From positions 1,178,001 through 1,242,000 of the forward strand of contig NZ_JAHFVK010000001.1 of the NCBI RefSeq assembly GCF_018599195.1: a stretch of DNA of 64,000 bases, in the 5' to 3' direction. The notes below the pieces were generated by a model that was given only the letters and a program-made list of their open reading frames with translations, ran no database searches and was not told where the DNA came from. The stretch is from Croceibacterium selenioxidans. Lineage in GTDB: Bacteria; Pseudomonadota; Alphaproteobacteria; Sphingomonadales; Sphingomonadaceae. Below, piece by piece: positions 18,972-29,552 of this stretch. How positions within the stretch are numbered: position 1 is the first letter of the stretch; the number at the start of each line of letters is the position of its first letter. The translations under genes and the position numbers were made by a program.

Positions 18972-20176
18972 CCCCGCCGCTGCCCTTGCTTGAGGCGCAA
19001 CGCCAGCTCCTCGCGCTTGCCGTGCCGCTTGGACCGGAGACGGTTCCGGCGGAACAGGCGCTGGGACGATACCTCTGGGATGATCTGAGTGCCCGGCGAA
19101 CGCAGCCGGCGGCCGACCTTTCCGCCATGGATGGCTATGCCGTCCAGGAACCTCTCGTAGGTCCCTGGCGCCTTGTTGGCGAAAGCGCCGCGGGCCGCCC
19201 GTTCGAAGGCTCTCTGCAGACCGGGGAAGCCGTGAGGATCAGCACCGGCGCTCTGATGCCCCGGAGCGCCATCGCCGTCCTGTTGCAGGAGGAAGCGCAC
19301 CGGGATGGCACCAGCCTTGCCGTGTCACCAGATGGCGAGGCCTCGGCCCGGCATATCCGCCGCAAGGGTTTCGACTTTTTGAACGGTGATACGGTCCTTG
19401 AAGCCGGTACGCGCATTGGCCCGGCGCAACTCGCGCTCGCGGTTTCGGCGGGACATGGCGGCGATGGCCTGGAGGTGGGCCGCCTGCCCCGTGTCGCCGT
19501 GATCGACAACGGTGACGAACTGGCGGTGGAAGCGGGCAAGTGGGATGACCATCGCCTGCCCGCCAGCAATGGCGCAATGATAGCCGCCATGGCGCAATCA
19601 ATATCCGTTTCGGTCGATCGGCTCGGGCCCGTGCCCGACCGCAGGGAGGCGCTAGCCGAGGCGCTGGCAGCGGCGAAGGGTGCCGACGTGATCGTTACGT
19701 CGGGCGGCGCTTCGATCGGGGACCACGATCTGGTGAGGCCCGCGCTTGAGGAATGGGGGGCCTCGATCGACTTCTGGCGCGTGGCGATGAAGCCTGGAAA
19801 GCCGCTGCTTGTCGCGCGCAAGGGTGACGCCTTCGTCCTCGGGCTGCCGGGCAACCCGGTGTCGAGCTACGTCACCGCCTTCCTGTTCCTCCTGCCGCTC
19901 CTGCGACGACTCGCGGGGGCGCGCCACTCCCACTCCTTGCCAGTGCGGTTTCAGGCACGAACCGCCGCGCCACTACCGCCGGGAGGTCCTCGACTCGAAC
20001 TCATCAGGGCGCAACTCGTCGGGAGCCTTGTCACCCCACTGGGCCAACAAGATTCGAGCGGATTACGCGCCCTGGCCACGGCCAACGCCCTGATAGAGCG
20101 ACCGATCGATGCGCCGGCCGCCGCTGCAGGAGATGACGTATCAGTCTATTGGCTCCAAAATGGAGGGATGGGTTGA
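18968..20176 (+). CDS. moeA: Molybdopterin molybdenumtransferase MoeA
   Basis: Inserts molybdate into adenylated molybdopterin, the last common step of cofactor synthesis. 402 residues from ATG 18968, chosen for the ATGA overlap with moaC. Motifs: [11 protein letters not shown] near the N-terminus, [17 protein letters not shown] (MoCF_biosynth fold) and [20 protein letters not shown]-type sequence before [10 protein letters not shown]. The C-terminal domain IV is present. The lexA promoter -35 lies on its stop codon. Confidence 0.96.
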   Translation: MTPPLPLLEAQRQLLALAVPLGPETVPAEQALGRYLWDDLSARRTQPAADLSAMDGYAVQEPLVGPWRLVGESAAGRPFEGSLQTGEAVRISTGALMPRSAIAVLLQEEAHRDGTSLAVSPDGEASARHIRRKGFDFLNGDTVLEAGTRIGPAQLALAVSAGHGGDGLEVGRLPRVAVIDNGDELAVEAGKWDDHRLPASNGAMIAAMAQSISVSVDRLGPVPDRREALAEALAAAKGADVIVTSGGASIGDHDLVRPALEEWGASIDFWRVAMKPGKPLLVARKGDAFVLGLPGNPVSSYVTAFLFLLPLLRRLAGARHSHSLPVRFQARTAAPLPPGGPRLELIRAQLVGSLVTPLGQQDSSGLRALATANALIERPIDAPAAAAGDDVSVYWLQNGGMG

Positions 20177-20226
20177 CGCGTTCGCAAGAGTTGCTTAATT
20201 GTTCCTTGTTCGTTCCGAAGTGGAAC
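20173..20226 (+). promoter_or_regulatory. lexA promoter and LexA (SOS) operator
   Basis: TTGACG (20173-20178), a 17-base spacer and TAATTG (20196-20201) form a good promoter. GTTC-N7-GTTC (20201-20215), the direct-repeat LexA box of alphaproteobacteria, starts at the last base of the -10, placing repressor on the start site. A further GAAC at 20223-20226 makes GTTC-N7-GAAC with the second GTTC. This indicates autoregulation of lexA. Confidence 0.85.
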
Positions 20227-20246
20227 ATTTGAGGGAGAGCGCCTCC

Positions 20247-20933
20247 ATGTTGACGGCCAAGCAGCACGAGCTTCTTCGTTACATCCAGGTAAAGCTGGAG
20301 GAGACCGGTATCTCTCCCTCGTTCGAGGAAATGAAGGAAGCCCTGGACCTGAAGAGCAAGTCGGGGGTCCATCGCCTGATATCCGCGCTTGAAGAGCGGG
20401 GCTTTATCAGGCGGCTTCCGAACCGGGCCCGTGCGCTCGAAGTTTTGCGTCAGCCGGAAAACGTGAGCTCCGCGACGACTCGAAGCGCGTCCGCGAACGA
20501 CGTAATCGGCCGAGTTCCTCCCCCAGCTTCCCGGCCCAAGCCGGCCAACGACGTGATCGAGATTCCCCTTCACGGCCGAATTGCCGCGGGTGTTCCAATC
20601 GAAGCGCTCGAAGGTCAGGCGACCCTGCCCGTCCCGGCCGCACTTCTAGGTGCAGGAGAGCACTATGCGCTCGAGGTGTCGGGCGACTCGATGATCGAGG
20701 CCGGCATATTCGATGGCGACTTTGCCTTGGTGAAGCGCACTGACGTTGCGCGGGACGGTGACATTGTCGTGGCGTTGGTTCGCAATGAGGAAGCGACGCT
20801 CAAGTATCTGCGTCGCGAGAACGGCATGATCCGCCTCGATCCGGCCAATGGCGCCTATGATCCGCAAGTCTATCCGGCCCACGAGGTTCAGGTTCAAGGC
20901 AAGCTGGCCGGGCTGCTGCGCCGTTATCACTGA
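20247..20933 (+). CDS. lexA: SOS repressor LexA
   Basis: Represses DNA-damage genes until RecA-stimulated self-cleavage. 228 residues from ATG 20247, preceded by GAGGGAG. The N-terminal winged helix ([20 protein letters not shown] to about residue 66) is followed by a linker rich in Ala, Ser and Pro. The S24 peptidase domain has the cleavage site A114-G115 in [10 protein letters not shown], the nucleophile S148 in SGDSMIEAG and the general-base K186 in EATLKYLRR. It carries its own operator upstream. Confidence 0.97.
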   Translation: MLTAKQHELLRYIQVKLEETGISPSFEEMKEALDLKSKSGVHRLISALEERGFIRRLPNRARALEVLRQPENVSSATTRSASANDVIGRVPPPASRPKPANDVIEIPLHGRIAAGVPIEALEGQATLPVPAALLGAGEHYALEVSGDSMIEAGIFDGDFALVKRTDVARDGDIVVALVRNEEATLKYLRRENGMIRLDPANGAYDPQVYPAHEVQVQGKLAGLLRRYH

Positions 20934-20951
20934 GTTGAGGCGGCGCTGAAC

Positions 20952-23141
20952 CTATCTGCGGTCAGGAGCGCTTCCCCGCCACCATCCATGGCCTCCTTGG
21001 CTGTCGGCGACGCTAGTGACTTGCTTCCCGTCCAAGATGATGGCCAGCCCGCCCGTTTCGCCAAGCAGTCGCCTGTCGGCCTTCAGCCAACGAGGCCGGC
21101 AGCTTGCCGGAAGCCGGCGGTCCGAAACAACTACGTCGGCCCGCTCACAGGCCGCGGCGAGTGCCCGCTCGGTCACGACCTCTCGGCTTCGGCTCATGAG
21201 GATATGCCACTCTCGCCGCCCTCGCCGAAGGGTGACAACGCAGAAGTCCCGACTGCACTGGGCTCCCGGCCACTGATCTAGCGAAACCGTCCGGCCTGCT
21301 ACTCCCGCCAATTCCAGCAGGTTCTCGCGGGCGAAATCGCTCCGGGATTCGCGCAGTATGAGCAGTTGATCGCCCTCCCCCGTTATCCCGACATGCCGCC
21401 CGTCGCCCGAGATAAGCAGGTCAGGAATGGGTGTCGCCATCAGCAGTCCAATTGCGGCGAACGTTGGGAGCAGGCTCAATAGCCTTGCTCGACCTCGCCA
21501 CAGCGCCAGCCATAATCCTCCGCCCACGAAGAGCGCGAAGGCCAGACCACTCATCTGCGGCATCAGCTTGACCGCACCCGGTTGCTTGGCCGTGAAATGC
21601 GCGACGTGCAGCAACAATTCGAGCGATTGTCCGGCAAGCCACCAGGCGGGCGCGCCTGCTTCCACAAGATCCAGGACAAGCGCCAAGGCAATCAGCGGCA
21701 TCGACACGAAGGTCACGAGCGGGATTGCGATCACGTTGGCCAGTGCGCCGTAAAGGCCAGCCCTGTGGAAATGGAACAGAACGATGGGCGTCAGGGCTAT
21801 TTCGATTACCAGGCCGGTTACCAACAGCATCAGGGCGCGACGCAGACTCCAGGCGAGCCAGCTTTCCTCGCGCGGAGCCAGAAAGGCGCGCACCGGCGCG
21901 GCGCTGTGAAGGGCTACGATCGCAACCACGGCGGCAAAGCTCATCTGGAAACTCGGCCCGGCCAAGGCTTCGGGCCATACCAGCAGCACCGCGATCGCCG
22001 TCACGGCCACCATTCGCATCGAGAGGGGTTCGCGTCCAAGCGCCAGGGCAACGAGCACAAGAACGGCACCGACACAACTGCGCACCGTCGGTACTTCGGC
22101 GCCAGTCAGGAGGGTATACCCCACTCCGGCCAAGGCCCCCGTTCCCGCGGCCACCAGCGGCAGACGCACTCGCAGCGCCAGCCAGGGCCACAAGGCGAAC
22201 AGCTTGATGGCAAGGAAGTAAGCCGCCGCTATCACCGCACTGACGTGCAAGCCGCTGATCGACAGTAAGTGTGTAAGCCCGGCGTCACGCATGGCCTCGT
22301 CATCGGACGCTGCGATAGCACCCCGGTCCCCGCTGGCGAAGGCAGCCGCGATCGCCCCCACGGAACCGTCGAGGCGGGACCGGACATGCGCCGAAAGGGA
22401 CCGCTGCAAAGACGCCAGCGGCGCGCCGCCATCCGCCTTCTCAAGCAGTTCAATTTCTCCCTGTATGCTGCCCGTAGCGGCTAATCCCTGGAACCAGGCG
22501 ACGCGAGCAAAGTCATAGCTTCCGGGCAACAAGGGCGATTGCGGCGGCATGAGCCTGGCTCGGACCCGCAGCCGTGCTCCCTCATGCAGTCCCGTCAAAT
22601 CGCGATCGAGCGGAACATTGAGCCGCACCTTTATCGCCCGCGTCCCTCCCGGTTCGCGAGTAGCCAGAACGAGACGAATCCGCTGTTCTGCGGGTTGCTC
22701 CATCCGCTCAAGCACCCGGCCCTCGATGGTCGTGGAGACCGGGCGCGGCAGGGCCTCGGCGCCGATCACCGCCGACCGCGCCCAAGCCACCGAAAGGCCC
22801 AGCGAGAAGAGCACCGCCATGCCGATAAGAGCCGCAAGCAGGCGAGTACGCCGCTCGTTCAGCCGCCAAAGTGCGACCGCTCCGAGGGTGACGATCAGGC
22901 TCAGGAAGAGAGCCGACAGCCATTCAATCGGCTGGTCCAGTACAAACCACGAGGCTATTCCCGTACCGAAAGCAACGGCAAGCCAGGGCCCCCGATCGAA
23001 CCCGGCGCGGGCGAGAATAGCCTCTGCCGCATCGCCCGCGCTGGACAAGTTTGCGCGTATTCGCCAAGGCGACCGCTGCAACGCAGCATCTTCATGGCCG
23101 TTCTCTAACGGCACCCATGGCGATGGCTGTGGCGAACCCAT
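20952..23141 (-). CDS. comEC: ComEC/Rec2-family DNA uptake channel-like protein
   Basis: A large polytopic inner-membrane protein of 729 residues. The order is N-terminal membrane segments, a DUF4131-type soluble region ([15 protein letters not shown]), then the competence core with [19 protein letters not shown] and a series of about eight helices. The C-terminal 150 residues are a soluble domain where other ComEC proteins have a metallo-beta-lactamase fold; here the HxHxDH metal motif is not visible, so the domain appears reduced. ComEC carries single-stranded DNA across the membrane. The start is uncertain: ATG 23141 lacks an obvious ribosome site. Only 29 bases separate it from divergent gltX. 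Confidence 0.9.
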   Translation of the reverse strand: MGSPQPSPWVPLENGHEDAALQRSPWRIRANLSSAGDAAEAILARAGFDRGPWLAVAFGTGIASWFVLDQPIEWLSALFLSLIVTLGAVALWRLNERRTRLLAALIGMAVLFSLGLSVAWARSAVIGAEALPRPVSTTIEGRVLERMEQPAEQRIRLVLATREPGGTRAIKVRLNVPLDRDLTGLHEGARLRVRARLMPPQSPLLPGSYDFARVAWFQGLAATGSIQGEIELLEKADGGAPLASLQRSLSAHVRSRLDGSVGAIAAAFASGDRGAIAASDDEAMRDAGLTHLLSISGLHVSAVIAAAYFLAIKLFALWPWLALRVRLPLVAAGTGALAGVGYTLLTGAEVPTVRSCVGAVLVLVALALGREPLSMRMVAVTAIAVLLVWPEALAGPSFQMSFAAVVAIVALHSAAPVRAFLAPREESWLAWSLRRALMLLVTGLVIEIALTPIVLFHFHRAGLYGALANVIAIPLVTFVSMPLIALALVLDLVEAGAPAWWLAGQSLELLLHVAHFTAKQPGAVKLMPQMSGLAFALFVGGGLWLALWRGRARLLSLLPTFAAIGLLMATPIPDLLISGDGRHVGITGEGDQLLILRESRSDFARENLLELAGVAGRTVSLDQWPGAQCSRDFCVVTLRRGRREWHILMSRSREVVTERALAAACERADVVVSDRRLPASCRPRWLKADRRLLGETGGLAIILDGKQVTSVADSQGGHGWWRGSAPDRR

Positions 23142-23170
23142 TGATTTTATTGAAGAGGAAGCGGTGGATC

Positions 23171-24586
23171 ATGGCAAGCGGTAGCGACAACGGGACGCAG
23201 CCGGAACGGCCGATCGTCACCCGCTTCGCGCCCTCGCCGACTGGATTCCTGCATATCGGCGGCGCGCGGACTGCCCTGTTCAACTGGCTCTATGCCCGAC
23301 GTAACGGTGGCAAGTTCCTCCTGCGCATCGAAGACACCGACCGCGTTCGCTCAACCGAAGCCGCCATCGCCGCGATTCTCGACGGCATGCACTGGCTCGG
23401 CCTCGATTGGGACGGGCACGAATACTACCAATCTCAATTCTGGGCTCGCCACGCCGAAGTGGCGCACGAGCTGCTCGCGCGGGGTCACGCCTATCGCTGC
23501 TGGATGTCTCAAGAAGACCTGGCGGCGCAGCGCGAGCGGGCTCAGGCAGAGCGCCGCCCGTTCCGTATCGAAAGCCCTTGGCGTGATGCCGGCAAGAGCG
23601 AAGGTGAAGGCGCGTTCGTCGTCCGCCTGAAAGCTCCGCGAGAAGGCGAAACGGTTATTGAGGACCTCGTGCAGGGCCGCGTCGCGGTGCAGAACGCCGA
23701 GCTGGACGACTTCATTCTGCTACGTTCCGACGGCACACCGACCTACATGCTCGCCGTGGTGGTGGACGATCACGACATGGGCGTTACCCACGTGGTCCGG
23801 GGAGACGACCACCTCAACAACGCTTTCCGCCAGCTGGCGATAATCAAGGGCATGGGCTGGCCTGAGCCGATCTATTCCCATGTTCCGCTTATTCATGGCC
23901 AGGACGGCGCGAAATTATCCAAGCGCCACGGCGCACTTGGCGTCGATGCCTATCGCGACGAACTGGGCATCCTTCCCGAGGCCATGTTCAATTACCTGTT
24001 GCGGCTCGGGTGGGGCCACGGCGACCAGGAAGAATTCACGGTCGAGGAAGCGACGCAGGTGTTCGACCTCAGCGGCGTGGGCAAGGCGCCGTCCCGCTTC
24101 GACATCAAGAAGCTGCTCAGCCTCAACGGGCATTACATCCGCCATGCCGACGATCGGCGCCTGGCCGAAATCGTCGCGGCGAAAATCGGGCCGCAGGCCG
24201 ATGTCGCATTGCTGACCGAAGCGATGCCGGTACTCAAGACCCGGGCGCGGGACATGAACGAGCTGGCCGACGGAGCCGGCTTCCTGTTCAAAAGCCTCCC
24301 GCTGACGATGAACGAGCAGGCGCAGGCCTTGCTGACCGACGAGGCGCGGGCGCTTTTGGCTCGGATTTCGGCGAGTCTCCGCGCTGAAGAAGGCTGGACA
24401 ACAGAAGCTTTGGAAGCCAATCTCAAGGCTTACGCGGAGGCGCAGGGACTTGGCTTAGGCAAGCTCGCGCAACCGCTTCGCGCGGCGTTGACGGGGCAAA
24501 CCACTTCGCCCGGAATTTTCGATGTGCTGGCCCTCCTCGGCAAAGAGGAAAGTCTCGCGCGGATCGACGCGCAGGCTGCCGGCTGA
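23171..24586 (+). CDS. gltX: Glutamyl-tRNA synthetase
   Basis: Charges tRNA-Glu, whose two genes lie 8 kb upstream; in many alphaproteobacteria it also charges tRNA-Gln for transamidation. 471 residues from ATG 23171 with AGGAAG nine bases upstream. Class I motifs: [18 protein letters not shown] (HIGH-type HIGG at residues 28-31) and the KMSKS-type KLSKRHG. The longer frame upstream reads into the comEC start region and is rejected. gltA follows after 28 bases. Confidence 0.96.
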   Translation: MASGSDNGTQPERPIVTRFAPSPTGFLHIGGARTALFNWLYARRNGGKFLLRIEDTDRVRSTEAAIAAILDGMHWLGLDWDGHEYYQSQFWARHAEVAHELLARGHAYRCWMSQEDLAAQRERAQAERRPFRIESPWRDAGKSEGEGAFVVRLKAPREGETVIEDLVQGRVAVQNAELDDFILLRSDGTPTYMLAVVVDDHDMGVTHVVRGDDHLNNAFRQLAIIKGMGWPEPIYSHVPLIHGQDGAKLSKRHGALGVDAYRDELGILPEAMFNYLLRLGWGHGDQEEFTVEEATQVFDLSGVGKAPSRFDIKKLLSLNGHYIRHADDRRLAEIVAAKIGPQADVALLTEAMPVLKTRARDMNELADGAGFLFKSLPLTMNEQAQALLTDEARALLARISASLRAEEGWTTEALEANLKAYAEAQGLGLGKLAQPLRAALTGQTTSPGIFDVLALLGKEESLARIDAQAAG

Positions 24587-24614
24587 CAGACAAGCGATCG
24601 CAAGGAGATTAGAT

Positions 24615-25901
24615 TTGGCGGACACCCAGGCAAAGTTGGCGGTCGGGAACCAGGATTTCGATCTGCCGGTACTGAAGGGCACTACCGGTCCGGACGTGCT
24701 CGATATTCGCAAGCTTTACGGCCAGACCGGGATGTTCACCTATGACCCGGGCTTCACCTCGACTGCCAGCTGCGAAAGTTCGCTGACCTATATCGACGGC
24801 GAAGAGGGCATTCTGCTTCACCGCGGCTATCCGATCGGGCAACTCGCCGAGCATTCGAGCTTCATGGAAGTGTCCTACCTGATGCTCAACGGCGAACTGC
24901 CGAACAGCCAGGAACTCGATGAATTTTCCCGCACGATCACCCGTCACACCATGCTGCACGAGCAGCTGGCCACGTTCTACCGAGGGTTCCGGCGCGACGC
25001 CCACCCGATGGCGATCATGTGCGGCGTGGTTGGCGCTCTGAGCGCCTTCTACCACGACAGCACCGACATCTCGGATCCGCACCATCGCAAGGTCAGCTCG
25101 CACCGCCTGATCGCCAAGATGCCGACGATCGCGGCGATGGCGTACAAGTATTCGGTGGGGCAGCCGTTCCTCTACCCGGACAACTCGCTCAGCTACACCG
25201 CCAACTTCCTGCGCATGACTTTCGGCGTACCGGCAGAGCCCTATGAGGTGCATCCAGCGGTGGAACGCGCGATGGATCGGATCTTCATCCTTCACGCAGA
25301 CCACGAACAGAATGCCTCGACCTCGACAGTGCGCCTGGCCGGTTCATCTGGCGCCAATCCGTTCGCCTGCATCGCGGCGGGCATCGCCTGTCTGTGGGGT
25401 CCGGCGCACGGCGGCGCGAACGAAGCGGCGCTCAACATGCTGCGCGAGATCGGGACGCCTGACCGCATCAAGCACTATATTGAGCGCGCCAAAGACAAGA
25501 ACGACCCATTCCGCCTGATGGGCTTCGGCCACCGCGTCTACAAGAACTACGATCCCCGCGCGACGGTCATGCAAAAGACCGTGCGCGAGGTATTCGAAGC
25601 TTTGAAGGTCACCGATCCGGTGTTCGAAACGGCCCTTCAGCTCGAGGAAATCGCCCTCAACGACGACTATTTCCACGAGAAAAAGCTGTTCCCGAACGTC
25701 GACTTCTATTCGGGCATCATCCTATCGGCGATGGGCTTCCCGACGACGATGTTCACCGCGCTGTTCGCCCTCGCCCGCACCGTGGGCTGGGTAGCGCAGT
25801 GGAATGAGATGATTTCCGACCCGGGCCAGAAGATCGGCCGCCCGCGCCAGCTCTACACTGGCCCGACGGAGCGTGACTACATTCCCATCGAAAAGCGCTG
25901 A
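24615..25901 (+). CDS. gltA: Citrate synthase (type II, hexameric type)
   Basis: Condenses acetyl-CoA and oxaloacetate to citrate. TTG 24615 is the start: AAGGAG stands 8 bases upstream and the product begins with the family sequence [20 protein letters not shown]. 428 residues. The catalytic residues lie in [24 protein letters not shown] and [15 protein letters not shown]. The rare TTG start may hold expression down. It probably shares a transcript with gltX. Confidence 0.95.
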   Translation: MADTQAKLAVGNQDFDLPVLKGTTGPDVLDIRKLYGQTGMFTYDPGFTSTASCESSLTYIDGEEGILLHRGYPIGQLAEHSSFMEVSYLMLNGELPNSQELDEFSRTITRHTMLHEQLATFYRGFRRDAHPMAIMCGVVGALSAFYHDSTDISDPHHRKVSSHRLIAKMPTIAAMAYKYSVGQPFLYPDNSLSYTANFLRMTFGVPAEPYEVHPAVERAMDRIFILHADHEQNASTSTVRLAGSSGANPFACIAAGIACLWGPAHGGANEAALNMLREIGTPDRIKHYIERAKDKNDPFRLMGFGHRVYKNYDPRATVMQKTVREVFEALKVTDPVFETALQLEEIALNDDYFHEKKLFPNVDFYSGIILSAMGFPTTMFTALFALARTVGWVAQWNEMISDPGQKIGRPRQLYTGPTERDYIPIEKR

Positions 25902-25906
25902 GCTCC

Positions 25907-25938
25907 CTAAGCCCTCTCCCCAATGGGAGAGGGCTTAG
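25907..25938. terminator. Perfect hairpin between gltA and a convergent gene
   Basis: CTAAGCCCTCTCCC (25907-25920) and GGGAGAGGGCTTAG (25925-25938) form a 14-base-pair perfect stem around the loop CAAT. It lies between convergent stops and is probably a bidirectional terminator, although neither side has a real T-tract. Confidence 0.65.
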
Positions 25939-25941
25939 AGT

Positions 25942-27342
25942 TCAGTCGGCGGCTATCGGCGTGTCCGCGGGCAAATCGAGCACGAAGCGCGCCCCTTGTC
26001 CGGGCGCGCTTTCGACGCTCAGTTCCCCGCCCATCGCCCGAGCCAGCTTGCGTGAAATGTAGAGGCCAAGACCCGTCCCGCCATCGCCGCTGCGGCCAAG
26101 GCGTTCGAACTTATTGAACACCCGGGCCTGTTGAGCTTCCGCCAAACCTTCTCCCTGGTCTGCCACCACGATGCGCGCGATCTCGCCCTCGGTCTCGACC
26201 CGTAGCCATACCACCGAGCCTTCCGGTGAATAGCGGATCGCGTTGCCGATCAGATTCAGCAGAATCTGCAAGACTCGCCTGAACTCCCCGATCGCCGGTA
26301 CCTTTTCGCCTTTCTGCGGCGCATCGATACGAATGCCGCGCTCGCGCGCGCGCATGCCGAGGATTCCGGCGGCTCTGCGAGCGAGATCGGAGAGATCGAC
26401 ATGATCCGGAGCGGTAGTGAACTGCTCGTCCTCCACCACCTCCAGATCGGTCAGGTCATCGATCAAGGCTAGCAGATGCTCTCCGGCCGAAGTTATGTCG
26501 GCCGCGTAGTTGCTGTATTCTTCGGCGAGCGGACCGGCGAGTTGCGAGCGAATGGTCTCGGCATTGGCGATGATACGGGCGATCGGCTGCCGCAGAACGG
26601 GCGCTATCTCTCCGCCCATCGCCGCACTGAAGGCGGGCGCAGGACCCTCGACGGCGGGCCCCTGGACCGAAGCGAAAGCTTCCTCATCCCGCTCTTCGGC
26701 TACGAAATAGAGTTCGAAACCGGTGCTTCCCGGCTCGGGTGCGCCGAGGGGAATCAGGTGCGCCTTCCAATGGCGCACCGAGCCCGGAATCCGCAGGCGG
26801 GCCCCGTCCAGCAAGCGCCAGTGAAGCGGTTGCTCGTGCGAATTGCCCTCGAGGTCCACAAATTCAGTCCAGGGTCGCCCTAGACCCTCGCGCATTTTTG
26901 CGACGACCGCGCCCAACTCGGGAGACTGGCTTTCGACCGACAGCAAGTCCTGCCGCGGCCCCAAGCGGGCGGAAAGTTCGGCTATCTGACGCGCGATGCC
27001 GTTCCGCCGCTGCGACGCCTCTCGGCCGTCGGAATCCTGCAGCGGAAGGATCTGCCAGTTCGACACGCCGATGACGCAGCCCTCCCCTTCGGGATCCGGC
27101 GAAATCTCCACCCAGGCTGTCACTTGCTCGTGGTCGTCCTGCGCGCGGATCGGCCGTGCAAGTCGCAAGCCATAGAGGCGCGACTTTCGTACCAGCTCCA
27201 GCAAGGCAGGCGTGGCGATGATGCCCGGAAGCTCTCCGCCACTGCGTAGCTGCAAGGTGGCCAAGGGTTCTTCTGCTTCGAGCAACCAGTCCCGCCCGTC
27301 GGTTCTTGCGCGAGCTACGAAAGACGATCGCCGTACCGTCAT
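25942..27342 (-). CDS. Histidine-kinase-like protein lacking the phospho-acceptor His
   Basis: 466 residues, no membrane segment. Residues about 20-220 look like one or two PAS-like sensory domains. The region in place of the H-box reads EIAPVLRQPIARI (245-257): aligned with the usual SHELRTPL, the His position is P248. The ATPase domain looks complete, with LLNLIGNAIRYSP (N-box, 361-373), VVADQGEG (G1), VFNKFERL (F-box) and GTGLGLYIS (G2). It may still bind ATP but cannot phosphorylate itself at the normal site, so a DivL-like or scaffold role is possible. Its ATG is one base after the DUF2336 stop, so the two are coupled. Confidence 0.85.
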   Translation of the reverse strand: MTVRRSSFVARARTDGRDWLLEAEEPLATLQLRSGGELPGIIATPALLELVRKSRLYGLRLARPIRAQDDHEQVTAWVEISPDPEGEGCVIGVSNWQILPLQDSDGREASQRRNGIARQIAELSARLGPRQDLLSVESQSPELGAVVAKMREGLGRPWTEFVDLEGNSHEQPLHWRLLDGARLRIPGSVRHWKAHLIPLGAPEPGSTGFELYFVAEERDEEAFASVQGPAVEGPAPAFSAAMGGEIAPVLRQPIARIIANAETIRSQLAGPLAEEYSNYAADITSAGEHLLALIDDLTDLEVVEDEQFTTAPDHVDLSDLARRAAGILGMRARERGIRIDAPQKGEKVPAIGEFRRVLQILLNLIGNAIRYSPEGSVVWLRVETEGEIARIVVADQGEGLAEAQQARVFNKFERLGRSGDGGTGLGLYISRKLARAMGGELSVESAPGQGARFVLDLPADTPIAAD

Positions 27343-27343
27343 C

Positions 27344-28282
27344 TCAGAAAGCCGCGCTGGCCCTGGGTGCCGAAAGCAGAAGAGCAGCGATCTCGGCAGG
27401 CATGGTTTCTACGCCCGCCGGCATGGCCGCCTCAGGGTGCAATGACAGCAGCTGGATGCGAACTTCCCGAGCCCCGAGCCCCGCAACGCGCAAGGCGAGG
27501 CTAAGACGGGCAGGCTGCCTGTCGACCATGGAAACGACCGCCAGACTGCGATCCTGCTCCGAGCGATAGGCCAGAGCTGTGGCAAAGATCGCTACGCCGG
27601 CGTGGTCCACGTCCAGCGCTCGATCTGCCTGCTCCCCCAGCCCCACAAGGAGGCGCGTCAGCAGACTGAGGCGAGCGGCCCCTTCGTCGTAAGCTGCGCG
27701 GAGCTTTCGTTCACCGTCTCCAGCGACGTCGGGATCGACCCGACCCAACATGAGCGCCCGGTGAAACAGATCGCCGGGCAATTCTCCGATTGGCAGCTCC
27801 ATCCGCCGATAGTGCTGCAGGAAGCGAGCTTGCGCGGCGAGCACGGCCATGGCCAGCGCCGCTTTCTCCGGGTTGCCGGAGGCCATAAGGTCCTGAATTA
27901 GCGCGGGAGTAACCGGATCCAGACCTATTCGGAACTGCAGGCGTTCGGCCAATTGGGCTTCGAGAACCAGAGTATGGATGTGCGCCAGGAACGCCGGGTC
28001 TTCCACGAGCGCCAAGGCCAGGGTGTCCTGCCGGGCAGCGTCATGCATGGGTTCAAGCGCCTCATCTTGCTCAGCCGCCAGGACCTGCCCGGCGACATCG
28101 AGCGACATTCCCCGGATTCGCGCGACGACTTCGTCACTGAAAAGATCTTGTCCCTCGATGTGCAGCAGATTCAACAACACCGATCGCGCCCGCACGAGCG
28201 TCGCATCGCCGCGCACGAGTTCGTCACGCAACGCGTGCTGGACCGAGTCATCGGCATGCCCTGCGATGGGAGCATCGTTCAT
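27344..28282 (-). CDS. DUF2336 protein
   Basis: 312 residues, cytosolic, almost entirely helical, with leucine- and alanine-rich repeats. It matches the pattern of DUF2336, an alphaproteobacterial family of unknown function (for example VRARSVLLNLLHIEGQDLFS, DEALEPMHDAARQDTLALA and LPGDLFHRALMLGRVD). The helical repeats suggest a protein-binding scaffold. It is transcribed before, and coupled with, the His-less kinase gene, so the two proteins may form a complex. Confidence 0.75.
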   Translation of the reverse strand: MNDAPIAGHADDSVQHALRDELVRGDATLVRARSVLLNLLHIEGQDLFSDEVVARIRGMSLDVAGQVLAAEQDEALEPMHDAARQDTLALALVEDPAFLAHIHTLVLEAQLAERLQFRIGLDPVTPALIQDLMASGNPEKAALAMAVLAAQARFLQHYRRMELPIGELPGDLFHRALMLGRVDPDVAGDGERKLRAAYDEGAARLSLLTRLLVGLGEQADRALDVDHAGVAIFATALAYRSEQDRSLAVVSMVDRQPARLSLALRVAGLGAREVRIQLLSLHPEAAMPAGVETMPAEIAALLLSAPRASAAF

Positions 28283-28316
28283 GGGCTCGCCTTATCCGCA
28301 TAGGGTTAAGCCCGCG

Positions 28317-29483
28317 TTATCCGTGCACTGCGCCCAAACGCGCGGTTTTCAGTGCAATCACCGTCAATCCCGCCACCATGATGGCCGCCTCGGCATAGCC
28401 AAACGCTGCGGCAATCGCGAAAACCCCCGCCAAGAGCGCGCGATCGCCCATCGCTTGGACAATTCCCGGCGTCCCCTCGGGAGGTCGCAAATAGAGCGAC
28501 GCCAGAAGTACCACCGGGGGAAACAGGCGATGCAGCCAGCTCCCATCGATGGCGAGCACCGAACAGACCAGAAGGGCCGCGTCGACGAAGGCAGGAAGGA
28601 ACAGGCTTGCCCGCCGCTGCGGAGGACGGAAGCGGCCGTCGAGCAGGGGCAGCAGTCCCAACGCCAACTGGATGACCAGCGCTCCGAGAACCACGAGTGC
28701 GAGCCCGGCCGATGAGAAGCCGAACCAGCTTGCGGCCGCGGCCCCGAAAAGAAGCGCCAAAGCGCCTGCGGAAAGGCTCGTAAACGACTGTTTTCGCGCC
28801 AGAAACCAGGGAGCCAGAGGGCGAAGTACCTTGCCAGCAAGGAGGGCCGACAAGCCTTGCGACACGCTGGCCTTAAGCCGCCGGTCCAACCAAGCCTGTC
28901 CTACCGTCTCGGTGTCACCGCCATCTCCCACCATCACCCAGGACCCATCGGTAAGTGCCTGATCTGAAAGCTTGGCATCTGGCACCCGTGCCTGAAGGGC
29001 CACTCGCAAGAGTGCCGAGGTCGCCTCGACGTCAGCGGGCAATTCGGCCAGTCGTTCGACCAATCCCCCCGGAACGACCGCGGCTCCTGCCCAGGCGCGT
29101 TCCAGATCGATCCGCTCGAACCCAGCCGGAACGCCGGAAGATGCGGGCAGAACAAGCACGACGTTGCTTTTGGCCAAGGCCGGCAACGCGGCCCGCTCGT
29201 CAGGCAACAGTCCAGGTGCGATGACCATCAGCTCATCGGCCGCTCGAATTGTGCCGAGCAGCCCATGACTGTTGCCGACCGCCAGAAACTGGGCGCCAGC
29301 GTCTTCCGCGGCGTGGCGAAGCGAGATCACGTCCGGCAGGCTGCCGAGCGCGATTATTCGCTCACAGCCGGCGGCAAGCGCAAACTCGAGCTGACGCTCG
29401 GCCACGGATTTGCCGGCAACATGCAAGGCAGAACCGCCCCGGTCGCGCGGCTGTCCGGTAATTGAAATCAGGGCAGCGCGCAC
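28317..29483 (-). CDS. Membrane protein with a nucleotidyltransferase-like N-terminal domain
   Basis: 388 residues from GTG 29483, which has GGAGGTGGAGG directly before it. Residues 1-150 resemble a sugar-nucleotidyltransferase fold (LISITGQPRDRGGSALHVAGKSVAERQLEFALAAG is reminiscent of the GGxGTRL-P-K-V region), but the canonical glycine-rich loop is not conserved. The C-terminal half has about six hydrophobic helices (for example SLSAGALALLFGAAAASWFG). It could be a degenerate bifunctional enzyme of the CDP-alcohol type; I do not recognise the exact family. It lies between the HPt-like and DUF2336 genes in one minus-strand run. Confidence 0.6.
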   Translation of the reverse strand: MRAALISITGQPRDRGGSALHVAGKSVAERQLEFALAAGCERIIALGSLPDVISLRHAAEDAGAQFLAVGNSHGLLGTIRAADELMVIAPGLLPDERAALPALAKSNVVLVLPASSGVPAGFERIDLERAWAGAAVVPGGLVERLAELPADVEATSALLRVALQARVPDAKLSDQALTDGSWVMVGDGGDTETVGQAWLDRRLKASVSQGLSALLAGKVLRPLAPWFLARKQSFTSLSAGALALLFGAAAASWFGFSSAGLALVVLGALVIQLALGLLPLLDGRFRPPQRRASLFLPAFVDAALLVCSVLAIDGSWLHRLFPPVVLLASLYLRPPEGTPGIVQAMGDRALLAGVFAIAAAFGYAEAAIMVAGLTVIALKTARLGAVHG

Positions 29484-29552
29484 CCTCCACCTCCCCGCTA
29501 CAGGCCCTCCCGACCTACGCGGTCGCCACGAGCCTGCCAAGCGAGGAGAATA

